A DNA stretch of 36,758 nucleotides, taken from contig CAJTVI010000019.1 in NCBI GenBank assembly GCA_910579545.1, positions 1-36,758 on the forward strand. The letters are read 5' to 3'. The DNA comes from an uncultured Oscillospiraceae bacterium. GTDB taxonomy: Bacteria > Bacillota > Clostridia > Oscillospirales > Ruminococcaceae. Positions within the stretch are counted from its first letter, which is position 1. The number at the start of each line of letters is the position of its first letter. This document shows positions 1 to 6,665 of this stretch, in pieces. The position numbers and the translations under genes are program-made. The notes beneath the pieces are model-generated. The model searched no databases. It was not told the DNA's origin and saw nothing but the letters and a program-made list of their open reading frames with translations.

Positions 1-159
1 TTCGGCCGGCTGCCGGCCGGCCCAAAGCCCGGCCGTGCCCGGCGCGGGGCTTTGCCCATCGGGCTGGCCGGCGGCAAAGGCCGGCAGCAGCAGGCCGGCA
101 AAGGGCAAAAGGTAGGTCAGCGCGGCAAACAGCAGGATGGAGGGCAGGGCTTTTTTCAT
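1..159 (-). CDS. Secreted or membrane-anchored protein, N-terminal part only
   Basis: This leftward reading frame begins at the ATG complementary to 157-159 and runs off the left edge of the window, so only 53 residues are visible. They form a textbook signal sequence or membrane anchor: two lysines after the start Met, then a hydrophobic stretch ending in LLLPAFAAG, which offers a signal-peptidase-like A-A site near residue 30. A Pro/Gly/Ala-rich segment follows. A GAGGT ribosome-binding-like sequence lies just upstream. The rest of the protein is missing, so its function cannot be named. Exported sporulation or cell-wall proteins of Clostridia often look like this at the N-terminus, but that is only a guess. 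Confidence 0.6.
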   Translation of the reverse strand, partial: MKKALPSILLFAALTYLLPFAGLLLPAFAAGQPDGQSPAPGTAGLWAGRQPAE

Positions 160-203
160 GGCAGGTACCTCGTGCTGCGGGTGTTTTTCAAAGGGCGGGC
201 CGC

Positions 204-232
204 TTGCAATTTGTCCCGCGACCCTGTATGAT
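204..232 (+). promoter_or_regulatory. Sigma-A-type promoter for the citrate synthase gene
   Basis: The -35 box is TTGCAA (204-209) and the -10 box is TATGAT (227-232), with an exact 17-base spacer. Transcription would start near 239 and give a leader of about 60 bases before the citrate synthase ATG at 298. A purine-rich ribosome binding site (GGGGAGAGGG) precedes that ATG. Confidence 0.7.
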
Positions 233-297
233 TACAGGTATAGAGGGAAAACACGGCCGGCGCACACAGCCGGCAGAGCGGGAAAGGGGAGAGGGAT

Positions 298-1662
298 ATG
301 TCAGGCAGCGCCGCGGCGCTGGACAGCCAGTCCATGGAATTTTTATGCCGCGAGTATCTCAAAAATAACTACATCGACCCCGAAACCAGCGAGCGGCTGG
401 GGGTCAAGCGGGGGCTGCGCAACGCGGACGGCACCGGCGTGCTGGCCGGGCTTACCAATGTGTGCGACGTTGTGGGCTACCAGCGCACGGGGGACGGCAA
501 GATCGTGCCGATCCCGGGCAAGCTGATCTACCGGGGGGTCAATATCAACGAGATCGTGCACGAGGCCTACGAGCACGACCGGTTCGTGTTTGAGGAGGTC
601 ATCTGGCTTTTGCTCTTTGGCAGCCTGCCGAATGCCGACGAGCTCGAGACCTTCCGGGCGATCCTGGCGGCCCACCGGGAGCTGCCCGAGGGCTTTGCCG
701 AGGACATGATCATGAAGGCCCCCAGCCCGAATATCATGAACAAGCTGGCCCGCAGCGTGCTGGCGCTCTACAGCTACGACGACGACCCCGAAAACCTCAG
801 CCTGGAGGGCATCCTGCGCCAGTCCATCCGGCTCATCGCGGGGCTGCCCACCATCATGGTCAACGCCTACCAGGTCAAGCGCCGGGTCTACGACCGGCAG
901 AGCATGTACTTCCATCTGCCCATCCCGGGCCAGAGCACGGCCGAGCACATCCTGGCCACCTACCGGGCCGACCAGCAGTTTACCCACGAGGAGGCAAAGC
1001 TGCTGGACCTCTGCCTGATGGTGCATGCGGACCACGGCGGCGGCAACAACTCCACCTTTGCCTGCCGGGTGCTGTCCAGTTCGGGGACCGACACCTATTC
1101 GGCCATTGCGGCGGCCATCGGCAGCCTCAAGGGGCCCAAGCACGGCGGCGCAAACCTCAAGGTGATGCAGCAGCTGGGGCATATCCAGGCGGGGGTGCAC
1201 AACCACCGGGACGAGGACGAGGTGCGGGAATTTCTGCGCCGCATCCTGCGCCGGCAGGCGGGGGACGGCAGCGGCCTGATCTACGGCATGGGCCACGCGG
1301 TGTACACCATCAGCGACCCGCGCGCCCAGGTGCTGCGCGAAAAGGCCCGCAGCCTTGCCTACGACAAGGGCTTTGAGGACGAGTTTGAACTGCTCTGCCT
1401 TGTGGAAAAGCTCAGCCCCGAGGTGTTTGCCGAGGAGCGGGGTGCAAAGCAGGTGTGTGCCAACGTGGACCTGTACAGCGGGCTGATCTACCGGATGCTG
1501 GGCATCTCGGAGGACCTGTTTACCCCGCTGTTTGCCATCAGCCGTATGCCGGGCTGGTGCGCGCACCGGGTGGAGGAGGTCGTGTTTGCCAACCGGATCA
1601 TCCGCCCGGCCTACAAGTATCTGGGCGTGCGGCAAAAATACAAGAGCATCGAGGAACGCTGA
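298..1662 (+). CDS. gltA: Citrate synthase
   Basis: This enzyme condenses acetyl-CoA with oxaloacetate to give citrate, the first step of the oxidative TCA branch. In an anaerobe that branch mainly supplies 2-oxoglutarate for glutamate. The 454-residue length fits the longer citrate synthases of anaerobic Firmicutes. The three expected catalytic positions are visible: His282 in GPKHGGAN, His333 in GMGHAVY and Asp391 in ANVDLYSG. The C-terminal FAISRMPGWCAHRVEE block also fits the family. The start is fixed by a purine-rich ribosome binding site directly upstream of the ATG and by the promoter at 204-232. The stop codon overlaps the next gene's ATG by one base (TGATG), so the two genes are translationally coupled. 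A methylcitrate synthase activity cannot be excluded from sequence alone. Confidence 0.93.
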   Translation: MSGSAAALDSQSMEFLCREYLKNNYIDPETSERLGVKRGLRNADGTGVLAGLTNVCDVVGYQRTGDGKIVPIPGKLIYRGVNINEIVHEAYEHDRFVFEEVIWLLLFGSLPNADELETFRAILAAHRELPEGFAEDMIMKAPSPNIMNKLARSVLALYSYDDDPENLSLEGILRQSIRLIAGLPTIMVNAYQVKRRVYDRQSMYFHLPIPGQSTAEHILATYRADQQFTHEEAKLLDLCLMVHADHGGGNNSTFACRVLSSSGTDTYSAIAAAIGSLKGPKHGGANLKVMQQLGHIQAGVHNHRDEDEVREFLRRILRRQAGDGSGLIYGMGHAVYTISDPRAQVLREKARSLAYDKGFEDEFELLCLVEKLSPEVFAEERGAKQVCANVDLYSGLIYRMLGISEDLFTPLFAISRMPGWCAHRVEEVVFANRIIRPAYKYLGVRQKYKSIEER

Positions 1663-2468
1663 TGAAACGAGCTGCAACAAGTTTGGTGCTGCTGGCGGCC
1701 ATTGCGGCCGGCGCGGCGCACTGGCTGGACCTGGTCAATTTTACCGATCTTTCCACCGGATTTTCGTCCTACGGGCCGCTCTGGGCCCGGTACGCGGTGG
1801 CGGGCGCGGTGGCGGCGCTCTGCGCGCTGGCCGGCCTGCTGGCGGCCCGCCGGCCGGCGGGGCTGTGGCGGCGCAGCGTCGCGCAGGGGCTGGTAAGCCT
1901 TTTGTGCGCTGCGGGCTTTGCGGTGCTGGGCGGCAGCGGGCTGTTAAGCGCGGCGCAGCAGGGCCTTACCGCCCTCATCCAGCAGGTGCTGTGGCTGTTT
2001 ACGGCCCTCTGGATGATGCTGCTGGCGGTGGCCCGGCTTTCGGCCCGGTCCGGCCTGCCCAGCTCCAGCGCCGTTTGGGGGGTGGCGGGCACCGTCTCGC
2101 TCTACCTGCTCACGGTGGTGCGGTTTATCTTTAAGCCCTCCGGCATCGTGCGGGTGGCGCCCACGGTGCAGGTGTTCAGCGCGCTGGCGGCGCTGCTGTT
2201 TTCCACCGCGCTGCTCAAATCCGCCTATCTGCCCCGCGCAAACTGCGGGCGCTGGCTCTCGCTTACCGGCAGCCTCGCCTTTTTCCTCTGCACCTGTCTG
2301 GAACTGCCCCAGACCCTTTGCCTGTATCTGGTCAGCGCGGCCGGCCGCGACGAGCTGATGCTCAGCGGATGCCTGGGCCTGCTGGGCCTGCAGGGCGCCG
2401 TCTGCGCCCTGATCGCCGCCGGCCCCTGCGCCCCCGAGCCGGAGGAGGAAGCGCCGGCAAAAAGCTGA
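1662..2468 (+). CDS. Polytopic membrane protein of unknown function
   Basis: I do not recognise this 268-residue protein. It consists of about eight hydrophobic segments with short loops and ends in an acidic/Pro tail (PEPEEEAPAKS), so it is an integral membrane protein. The ATG start overlaps the citrate synthase stop codon, which implies co-transcription and coupled translation. Upstream in-frame sequence is only citrate synthase read in another frame. No transporter, kinase or enzyme motif stands out. The pairing with citrate synthase may be functional or incidental. A repeat element that can act as a terminator follows 17 bases after its stop. Confidence 0.7.
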   Translation: MKRAATSLVLLAAIAAGAAHWLDLVNFTDLSTGFSSYGPLWARYAVAGAVAALCALAGLLAARRPAGLWRRSVAQGLVSLLCAAGFAVLGGSGLLSAAQQGLTALIQQVLWLFTALWMMLLAVARLSARSGLPSSSAVWGVAGTVSLYLLTVVRFIFKPSGIVRVAPTVQVFSALAALLFSTALLKSAYLPRANCGRWLSLTGSLAFFLCTCLELPQTLCLYLVSAAGRDELMLSGCLGLLGLQGAVCALIAAGPCAPEPEEEAPAKS

Positions 2469-2484
2469 TAAAAGGCCATAAATG

Positions 2485-2550
2485 GCCGATCTGGGGGCCA
2501 TGGCCCCCAGACCCCCATCATGCCCCATGCAATTTGCATGGGGCGATTTT
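2485..2550 (+). repeat. Bipartite hairpin element, copy A (also a likely terminator)
   Basis: The first half is GGCCGATC followed by the perfect palindrome TGGGGGCCATGGCCCCCA (2493-2510) and GACCCCC. The second half is an 11-base-pair stem, GCCCCATGCAA / TTGCATGGGGC (2522-2544), followed by GATTTTATTT. The T-rich end suggests it terminates the citrate synthase transcript. Sister copies lie at 3522-3584 (minus strand) and 17002-17067. Confidence 0.85.
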
Positions 2551-2571
2551 ATTTGATGATTGCCGCAAAAT

Positions 2572-2608
2572 AAAAAAGGGCGGGGAAGCTTTGCACAGTT
2601 CCCCGCCC
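2572..2608 (-). terminator. Rho-independent terminator of the GNAT/small-protein pair
   Basis: Read leftward, a perfect 10-base-pair stem (arms 2599-2608 and 2578-2587, GGGCGGGGAA / TTCCCCGCCC) is followed immediately by six T residues (complement of 2572-2577). This is a canonical intrinsic terminator 35 bases beyond the stop codon of the leftward gene ending at 2643. It faces copy A, so the two convergent transcripts are separated by back-to-back terminators. Confidence 0.88.
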
Positions 2609-2642
2609 TCATAAACAGCTGTTCTTTTTTTGAAGGCTCCAT

Positions 2643-2864
2643 TCAGGCATTTGCGCGCTGCAAATAAAACTCGCTCTCCGCCACGCGCACTACAAAGTCG
2701 TATTCCAGCCTTGTTGCCTTGGAGGGTACAATATTGTACCGCTTAAAAACCGAGCGCAGGTACAAAAAATAGTCCCTGTCCTGCTGGGCCAATGGGGCAA
2801 CCCAGCCCTGCTCGCCGCCCAGTGCCTCGGCCTGCATCAATTCTTCCCTGCTCATCTCAGCCAT
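2643..2864 (-). CDS. Small protein of 73 residues, unknown function
   Basis: This small gene starts at the ATG complementary to 2862-2864 and overlaps the end of the GNAT gene by eight bases. A strong ribosome binding site (AGGAGGG) lies about six bases upstream, inside the GNAT gene. The protein has a Glu-rich N-terminal helix (MAEMSREELMQAEAL) and an aromatic/basic middle (DYFLYLRSVFKRYNIV). I do not recognise its family. The overlap and shared terminator show it is co-expressed with the acetyltransferase, and it may bind or regulate it. Both genes are less G+C-rich by eye than their neighbours, which suggests acquisition as a unit. Confidence 0.65.
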   Translation of the reverse strand: MAEMSREELMQAEALGGEQGWVAPLAQQDRDYFLYLRSVFKRYNIVPSKATRLEYDFVVRVAESEFYLQRANA

Positions 2865-3387
2865 GGGGATCCCTCCTGTACTCTGCAATGATCCGCTGCG
2901 CGGCATCCTCCCAAACCACCATTCGGAATGGGTCGTAAGCGGCCACCCTGCGCGCGCCAAGCACCCGCGTATAGTATTCCAACAGGCCGCTGGTTTTTGC
3001 TCTGAAAACCAAAACGCCGTCAAACCCCGCCTGTAAAGATAGCTGCACAGCATGGGCAAACAGGGCTTTTGCAATGCCATAGTATCTTTTTTGTCCGCCT
3101 GTTTTGTGCAAAAGGTTGGCGTTGCTGTGCGGGGCGCTTTCAAGGTAAACGATCTCCACTGCCATAGCCCTTTCGTCCAGCGCATAGGACATCAGTCCAA
3201 GCAGTTCTTTTGGGTCTGTGCGGTAAAGCGCAACCTTGTTGGGGAATTGGAGCGCTTGTTCTGTATCCCAGCGGGTTTGCCACTCCTGCGTTGCGGCAAA
3301 ATCCAGGTCAGCGGCCGGCCGCACGGCAACGGGTATTTTTTCATCACAGGTGGCGTCCCAAACAAACAACTCCAGCGTCTGGCGCAC
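2857..3387 (-). CDS. GNAT-type acetyltransferase
   Basis: The 176-residue protein resembles Gcn5-related N-acetyltransferases, which transfer an acyl group from acyl-CoA to an amine. The C-terminal half carries the pyrophosphate-binding-loop-like QKRYYGIAKALF (R-x-x-G-I-A) and the late YYTRVLGARRV segment typical of the fold. The substrate cannot be read from the sequence. The first possible start after an in-frame stop is GTG at 3387, but the AAAAGGG ribosome-binding-like run touches it directly, so the true start may be slightly downstream. A good promoter lies at 3403-3431, so the leader is very short. The gene overlaps the 73-residue gene downstream. Its base composition is less G+C-rich than its neighbours. 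Confidence 0.7.
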   Translation of the reverse strand: MRQTLELFVWDATCDEKIPVAVRPAADLDFAATQEWQTRWDTEQALQFPNKVALYRTDPKELLGLMSYALDERAMAVEIVYLESAPHSNANLLHKTGGQKRYYGIAKALFAHAVQLSLQAGFDGVLVFRAKTSGLLEYYTRVLGARRVAAYDPFRMVVWEDAAQRIIAEYRRDPHG

Positions 3388-3402
3388 CCCTTTTCACAAA
3401 AT

Positions 3403-3431
3403 AGTGTATCACGGCAGGGGGCGGATTACAA
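3403..3431 (-). promoter_or_regulatory. Promoter of the GNAT/small-protein pair
   Basis: Read leftward, the -35 box is TTGTAA (complement of 3426-3431) and the -10 box is TACACT (complement of 3403-3408), with a 17-base spacer. The predicted transcription start near 3396 is only about ten bases from the GTG at 3387. Confidence 0.6.
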
Positions 3432-3521
3432 GCCGGACTTTTGTGGAAGGACGGCTGTGCCCGGTTCCCGTTTTGTCCCGGGTACGACCGGGCTTTTGCG
3501 GCGGCCCGCAAAAATTTTTTC

Positions 3522-3584
3522 GCCGGGTAAATTTTTTTGCCCGGCCGTAACGGGGGTCTGGGGGACATGTCCCCCAGATTGGCC
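3522..3584 (-). repeat. Bipartite hairpin element, copy B
   Basis: On the minus strand this reads GGCCAATC, then the perfect palindrome TGGGGGACATGTCCCCCA (3559-3576), then GACCCCCGTTA. A second inverted repeat follows (GCCGGG / CCCGGC, 3522-3545) whose loop is A/T-rich, with an A/T run (CGAAAAAATTTTT) after it. It lies 31 bases past the stop of the leftward gene ending at 3616 and has the same orientation as that gene. The second hairpin differs in sequence from those of copies A and C but occupies the same place. Confidence 0.82.
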
Positions 3585-3615
3585 TAAAACGTTCCCCGGA
3601 CGCTGCGCCTTGCCC

Positions 3616-4428
3616 TTAATCCGGCAGCACGCACACCTGGCACAGCTGCACATACACCGGGCCGTAGCGGTCGGCCAGCAGTTCGGCGGCGGTGGGGCAG
3701 GGGCCGGGCATGGCGCCCTCGCGCAGCGGCAGGGCCAGGGCCACCGCGGCCCCGCGTCCCGGCCGGCTGGCCAGGCTGCACACCCCGCCCGCCCGCCGGG
3801 CCAGCATGGCCGCAAGGCTCAGGCCCAGGCCGGCCCCCCGCTCCTCGCTGGCCGGGCGCGCCGGGCGGGGCAGCGCCGCAAAGGGCACAAACGCCCGGCT
3901 TTGGGCCGCCGGCGGGATGCCCGGCCCCGCGTCCCGCACCACCAGCACCGCGCGCCGGCCCTGCCGGCTCACCTCCATCTGCACCGCAGGCCGCGGCCCG
4001 CCGTACAACAGCGCGTTGTCCAGCAGGTTCAGCGCCACCTCCGCCAGCACCGGGGCCGGCGCGTCCACCGGCAGCACCCCGCCCCTTACCGCCAGCGCCG
4101 GGCGCAGCGCCCGGCTCGCGCAGCAAAGCTGCGCCGCCTCGCACACCGCCGTGCACACCGCCGCAAGGTCGCAGCACCGCCCCGGCGGCATGGGCCGGCA
4201 GAGCCGGGCGTAACACTCCAAGTTGCGGACCCCCCGCAGCAGCCGGTAGGCCGCCGTCCGCGCCGCCGCCTCGTACCCGCCCTGCTCCGGCCTCGCAAGC
4301 CCCGCCAGCAGCGGCCCCAGCGCCGCCCGCTGCGCCGCCGCAAGGCTCTGCGCAAACCGGGCCGCCCCCATCTCTGCGTGTTCCAGCCTTACCCCTCCCC
4401 CTAACTTTTGCCGATCCCCGGCCGCCAT
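3616..4428 (-). CDS. GHKL-family ATPase (histidine-kinase-like) without an evident phospho-acceptor histidine
   Basis: The C-terminal half is a HATPase_c domain. It has the N box LALNLLDNALLYG-like segment (AEVALNLLDNALLYG), the G1 box VRDAGPGIP and the G2 box GAGLGLSLA. The N-terminal part is helical and could be a dimerisation domain, but it lacks the H-E-x-R/N-x-P motif expected for autophosphorylation. There is no transmembrane segment and no adjacent response regulator. It may be a degenerate sensor kinase or an anti-sigma-type or partner ATPase. The ATG at 4428 has only a weak ribosome binding site (AAGG), so a downstream start is possible. The protein is 270 residues from this start and very rich in Ala, Arg and Gly. 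Confidence 0.7.
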   Translation of the reverse strand: MAAGDRQKLGGGVRLEHAEMGAARFAQSLAAAQRAALGPLLAGLARPEQGGYEAAARTAAYRLLRGVRNLECYARLCRPMPPGRCCDLAAVCTAVCEAAQLCCASRALRPALAVRGGVLPVDAPAPVLAEVALNLLDNALLYGGPRPAVQMEVSRQGRRAVLVVRDAGPGIPPAAQSRAFVPFAALPRPARPASEERGAGLGLSLAAMLARRAGGVCSLASRPGRGAAVALALPLREGAMPGPCPTAAELLADRYGPVYVQLCQVCVLPD

Positions 4429-4535
4429 AGCCTTAGTTTGCCGGCCCGCCGGGCAAAAAATCCAGCCCGCAGCCCCCAGAAACTGGCATTTCTGCCAAAG
4501 CTGCCGGGGTTTGCGTTATTTTTTTATCAAACCAC

Positions 4536-4564
4536 TTGTTGTTTGCAAAAAATTGGTATAGAAT
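4536..4564 (+). promoter_or_regulatory. gapA promoter
   Basis: The -35 box is TTGTTG (4536-4541) and the -10 box is TAGAAT (4559-4564), with a 17-base spacer. The predicted start near 4571 leaves a leader of about 107 bases before the gapA ATG. Confidence 0.65.
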
Positions 4565-4574
4565 AAGGGTAGGT

Positions 4575-4647
4575 AAAAAGCCAGCCGGCTTTTTTGCAAA
4601 AGGCGGCAAAAAAGCCCCCTGCGCGCCGCGCGGGCGTTTTTGGCCGC
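4575..4647 (+). promoter_or_regulatory. gapA leader with two consecutive stem-loops
   Basis: The first stem, AAAAAGCC / GGCTTTTT (4575-4582 and 4587-4594), has a four-base loop. It sits within about five bases of the predicted transcription start, as 5' mRNA-stabilising hairpins do. The second is longer. GCGGC-AAAAA pairs with TTTTT-GGCCGC, leaving G4642 unpaired (4603-4612 with 4637-4647). Inside that, GCCC (4614-4617) pairs with GGGC (4632-4635). The first also resembles an intrinsic terminator, with its T run at 4590-4595. Confidence 0.6.
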
Positions 4648-4677
4648 AAAACCAAATTTTTAGGAGGACGATTCTTT

Positions 4678-5706
4678 ATGGCAGTAAAAGTTGCGATCAA
4701 TGGCTTTGGGCGTATTGGCCGTTTGGCGTTCCGCCAGATGTTTGAGGCCGACGGGTACGAGGTTGTGGCCATCAACGATCTGACCAGCCCCAAGATGCTG
4801 GCCCATCTGCTGAAATACGACACCGCGCAGGGCAGCTTTATCGGCCGCGTGGGCGAGGGCAAGCACACGGTGGAAGCCGGGGAAGACAACATCGTGGTAG
4901 ACGGCAAAAAGATCACCATCTACGCCATGCCCAAGGCCGAGGAACTGCCCTGGGGCGAGCTGGGCGTGGACGTGGTGCTGGAGTGCACCGGCTTCTACAC
5001 CAGCAAGGCCAAGGCCGAGGCCCACATCAAGGCCGGCGCCAAAAAGGTCGTCATCTCGGCTCCCGCCGGCAACGACCTGCCCACCATCGTGTACAGCGTC
5101 AACGAGAAGACCCTCACCAAGGAGGACACCATCATCAGCGCCGCCTCCTGCACCACCAACTGCCTGGCCCCGATGGCCGACACCCTCAACAAGGCCTTCC
5201 CCATCGTGTCCGGCATCATGACCACCGTGCACGCCTACACCGGCGACCAGATGATCCTGGACGGCCCGCAGCGCAAGGGCGATCTGCGCCGTGCCCGCGC
5301 CGGCGCGCAGAACATCGTTCCCAACTCCACCGGCGCCGCCAAGGCCATCGGCCTGGTCATCCCCGAGCTCAACGGCAAGCTGATCGGCTCGGCCCAGCGC
5401 GTCCCGGTGCCCACCGGCAGCACCACCATCCTGGTGGCCGTCGTCAAGGGCAAGGACGTTACCAAGGACGCCATCAACGCCGCCATGAAGGCCGCCGCCA
5501 GCGCCAGCTTTGGCTACAACGAGGAAGAGATCGTCTCCTCCGACGTGATCGGCATGAAGTACGGCAGCCTGTTTGACGCCACCCAGACCATGGTCACCAA
5601 GATCGACGACGACACCTATCAGGTGCAGGTCGTCTCCTGGTACGACAATGAGAACAGCTACACCAGCCAGATGGTCCGCACCATCAAGTATTTCGCCGAG
5701 CTGTAA
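4678..5706 (+). CDS. gapA: Glyceraldehyde-3-phosphate dehydrogenase
   Basis: This glycolytic enzyme oxidises glyceraldehyde-3-phosphate with phosphate and NAD+ to 1,3-bisphosphoglycerate in the cytoplasm. It has 342 residues, normal for type I GAPDH. The N-terminal dinucleotide-binding motif INGFGRIGR, catalytic Cys158 in SAASCTTNC, His185 in TVHAYTGDQ and the C-terminal SWYDNENSY block are all present. The aspartate after the second beta strand (VVAINDLTSP) suggests NAD rather than NADP use. The ATG at 4678 was chosen because AGGAGG lies ten bases upstream and the family begins at MAVKVAINGFG; in-frame upstream codons belong to the structured leader. It has its own promoter and a GC-rich hairpin after the stop, so it is probably monocistronic. 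Codon choice is strongly biased to C-ending codons, as expected for a highly expressed gene. Confidence 0.97.
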   Translation: MAVKVAINGFGRIGRLAFRQMFEADGYEVVAINDLTSPKMLAHLLKYDTAQGSFIGRVGEGKHTVEAGEDNIVVDGKKITIYAMPKAEELPWGELGVDVVLECTGFYTSKAKAEAHIKAGAKKVVISAPAGNDLPTIVYSVNEKTLTKEDTIISAASCTTNCLAPMADTLNKAFPIVSGIMTTVHAYTGDQMILDGPQRKGDLRRARAGAQNIVPNSTGAAKAIGLVIPELNGKLIGSAQRVPVPTGSTTILVAVVKGKDVTKDAINAAMKAAASASFGYNEEEIVSSDVIGMKYGSLFDATQTMVTKIDDDTYQVQVVSWYDNENSYTSQMVRTIKYFAEL

Positions 5707-5744
5707 GCCGGCGGGCTGTGCGGCCTGATACCCACACACAAAGG

Positions 5745-5772
5745 GGGCGGCGCGGGGTTTCCCGCGCCGCCC
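5745..5772 (+). terminator. Strong GC hairpin after gapA
   Basis: A perfect 12-base-pair stem (GGGCGGCGCGGG, 5745-5756, with its complement 5761-5772) closes a GTTT loop 38 bases after the gapA stop. Only a weak T-containing run (TGCTGTTT) follows, so termination may be incomplete. Confidence 0.65.
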
Positions 5773-5810
5773 TGCTGTTTGCCGGCCGCCAAAACCGGCG
5801 TTTAAAAAAA

Positions 5811-5846
5811 TGCGCCCGGCGGGCATCCGCCTGCCCGCCGGGCGCA
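5811..5846. repeat. 15-base-pair perfect inverted repeat flanked by A runs
   Basis: TGCGCCCGGCGGGCA (5811-5825) is the exact reverse complement of 5832-5846, with a six-base loop. Seven A residues precede it and four follow. Only the leftward reading gives a stem followed by T residues, yet no leftward gene reaches this point. Confidence 0.75.
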
Positions 5847-5879
5847 AAAACTACCTCTCAAACAGGAGTTGATCCCCCT

Positions 5880-6554
5880 ATGACCGGAGCACACACCCCG
5901 CCGCTGCGCGGCGCGATCTTTGATATGGACGGCACCCTGCTGGACTCGATGGCCATGTGGCGGGGCGCGGCGGCCGAGCTGGTGCGCCGGCACGGCAAAA
6001 CGCCCGAGCCGGACCTTTTGCAGCAGATCGTGGCCATGCCGCTGGCCGAAACGGTGGTCTACCTTGTGGACCGCTACCAGATGGATATCACCCCCGCCGC
6101 CTTAAAGGAGGAGTTTGGGCGGTACCTGGCCGAACAGTATGGCCGGCGGCTGCAGCTCAAGCCCGGCGCGGCGCAGCTGGTGGATACCCTGCGGGCCCAC
6201 GGGGTGCCGGCGGCCCTGGCCAGCGCCACCGAGCTGCCGCTCATCCGGGCCGCCATGGGCCGGCTGGGCCTTTTAAACAGCTTTTGCGCCGTGGCCTCCT
6301 GCCAGCAGTACGGCTCAAAGCAGCAGCCGGATATCTACCTTGCGGTTTCCCGCGGGATGGGGCTTGCCCCCGCCGAAACCGCCGTGTTTGAGGATTCGCT
6401 TGCGCCGCTGCGCACCGCCCATGCCGCCGGCTATTTTACCGTGATGGTAAAGGACGAAACCTCCCGGCAGGACTGGCCCCAGATGGCCGCCCTGGCCGAT
6501 CTGCAGATCGCGGACCTGCGGGATTTCTGCCCCGGGCCGCTGTTTGGCTTTTAG
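5880..6554 (+). CDS. HAD-superfamily phosphatase, beta-phosphoglucomutase-like
   Basis: This 224-residue protein is a haloacid-dehalogenase-type hydrolase or phosphomutase. Motif I is FDMDGTLLDS with nucleophile Asp15 and Asp17. Motif II is ALASATE, a lysine lies in GSKQQPD, and the acidic motif is VFEDSLAPLRTA. A helical cap lies between motifs I and II, as in subfamily I enzymes that act on small sugar or nucleotide phosphates. The exact substrate is not readable. The ATG at 5880 follows AGGAG by 11 bases, and earlier in-frame codons run through the hairpins behind gapA. The gene stands alone between gapA and the convergent xpt gene. The 111 bases between it and xpt are very GC-rich, with a CAGGCCCGGGCCTG palindrome (6574-6587) but no clear terminator. 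Confidence 0.85.
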   Translation: MTGAHTPPLRGAIFDMDGTLLDSMAMWRGAAAELVRRHGKTPEPDLLQQIVAMPLAETVVYLVDRYQMDITPAALKEEFGRYLAEQYGRRLQLKPGAAQLVDTLRAHGVPAALASATELPLIRAAMGRLGLLNSFCAVASCQQYGSKQQPDIYLAVSRGMGLAPAETAVFEDSLAPLRTAHAAGYFTVMVKDETSRQDWPQMAALADLQIADLRDFCPGPLFGF

Positions 6555-6665
6555 GCCGGCCCGGCGCGCTGCCAACAGGCCCGGGCCTGCGCCGGGCGGG
6601 CGCGGCAAAGGGCGGGGGCGGTTCAGCGCGGGCCCTGCCGGGCGCGCCGCCTGATGCGCCCCGGC

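Noticed and set aside
343..1680. Long open frame opposite citrate synthase, and similar long antisense frames opposite hisD, glyS, fhs and licCA-type genes
   Set aside because: High-GC coding sequence leaves long open frames on the other strand. Their translations are low-complexity Ala/Gly/Val/His-rich and match no family, while the sense frames carry clear motifs.
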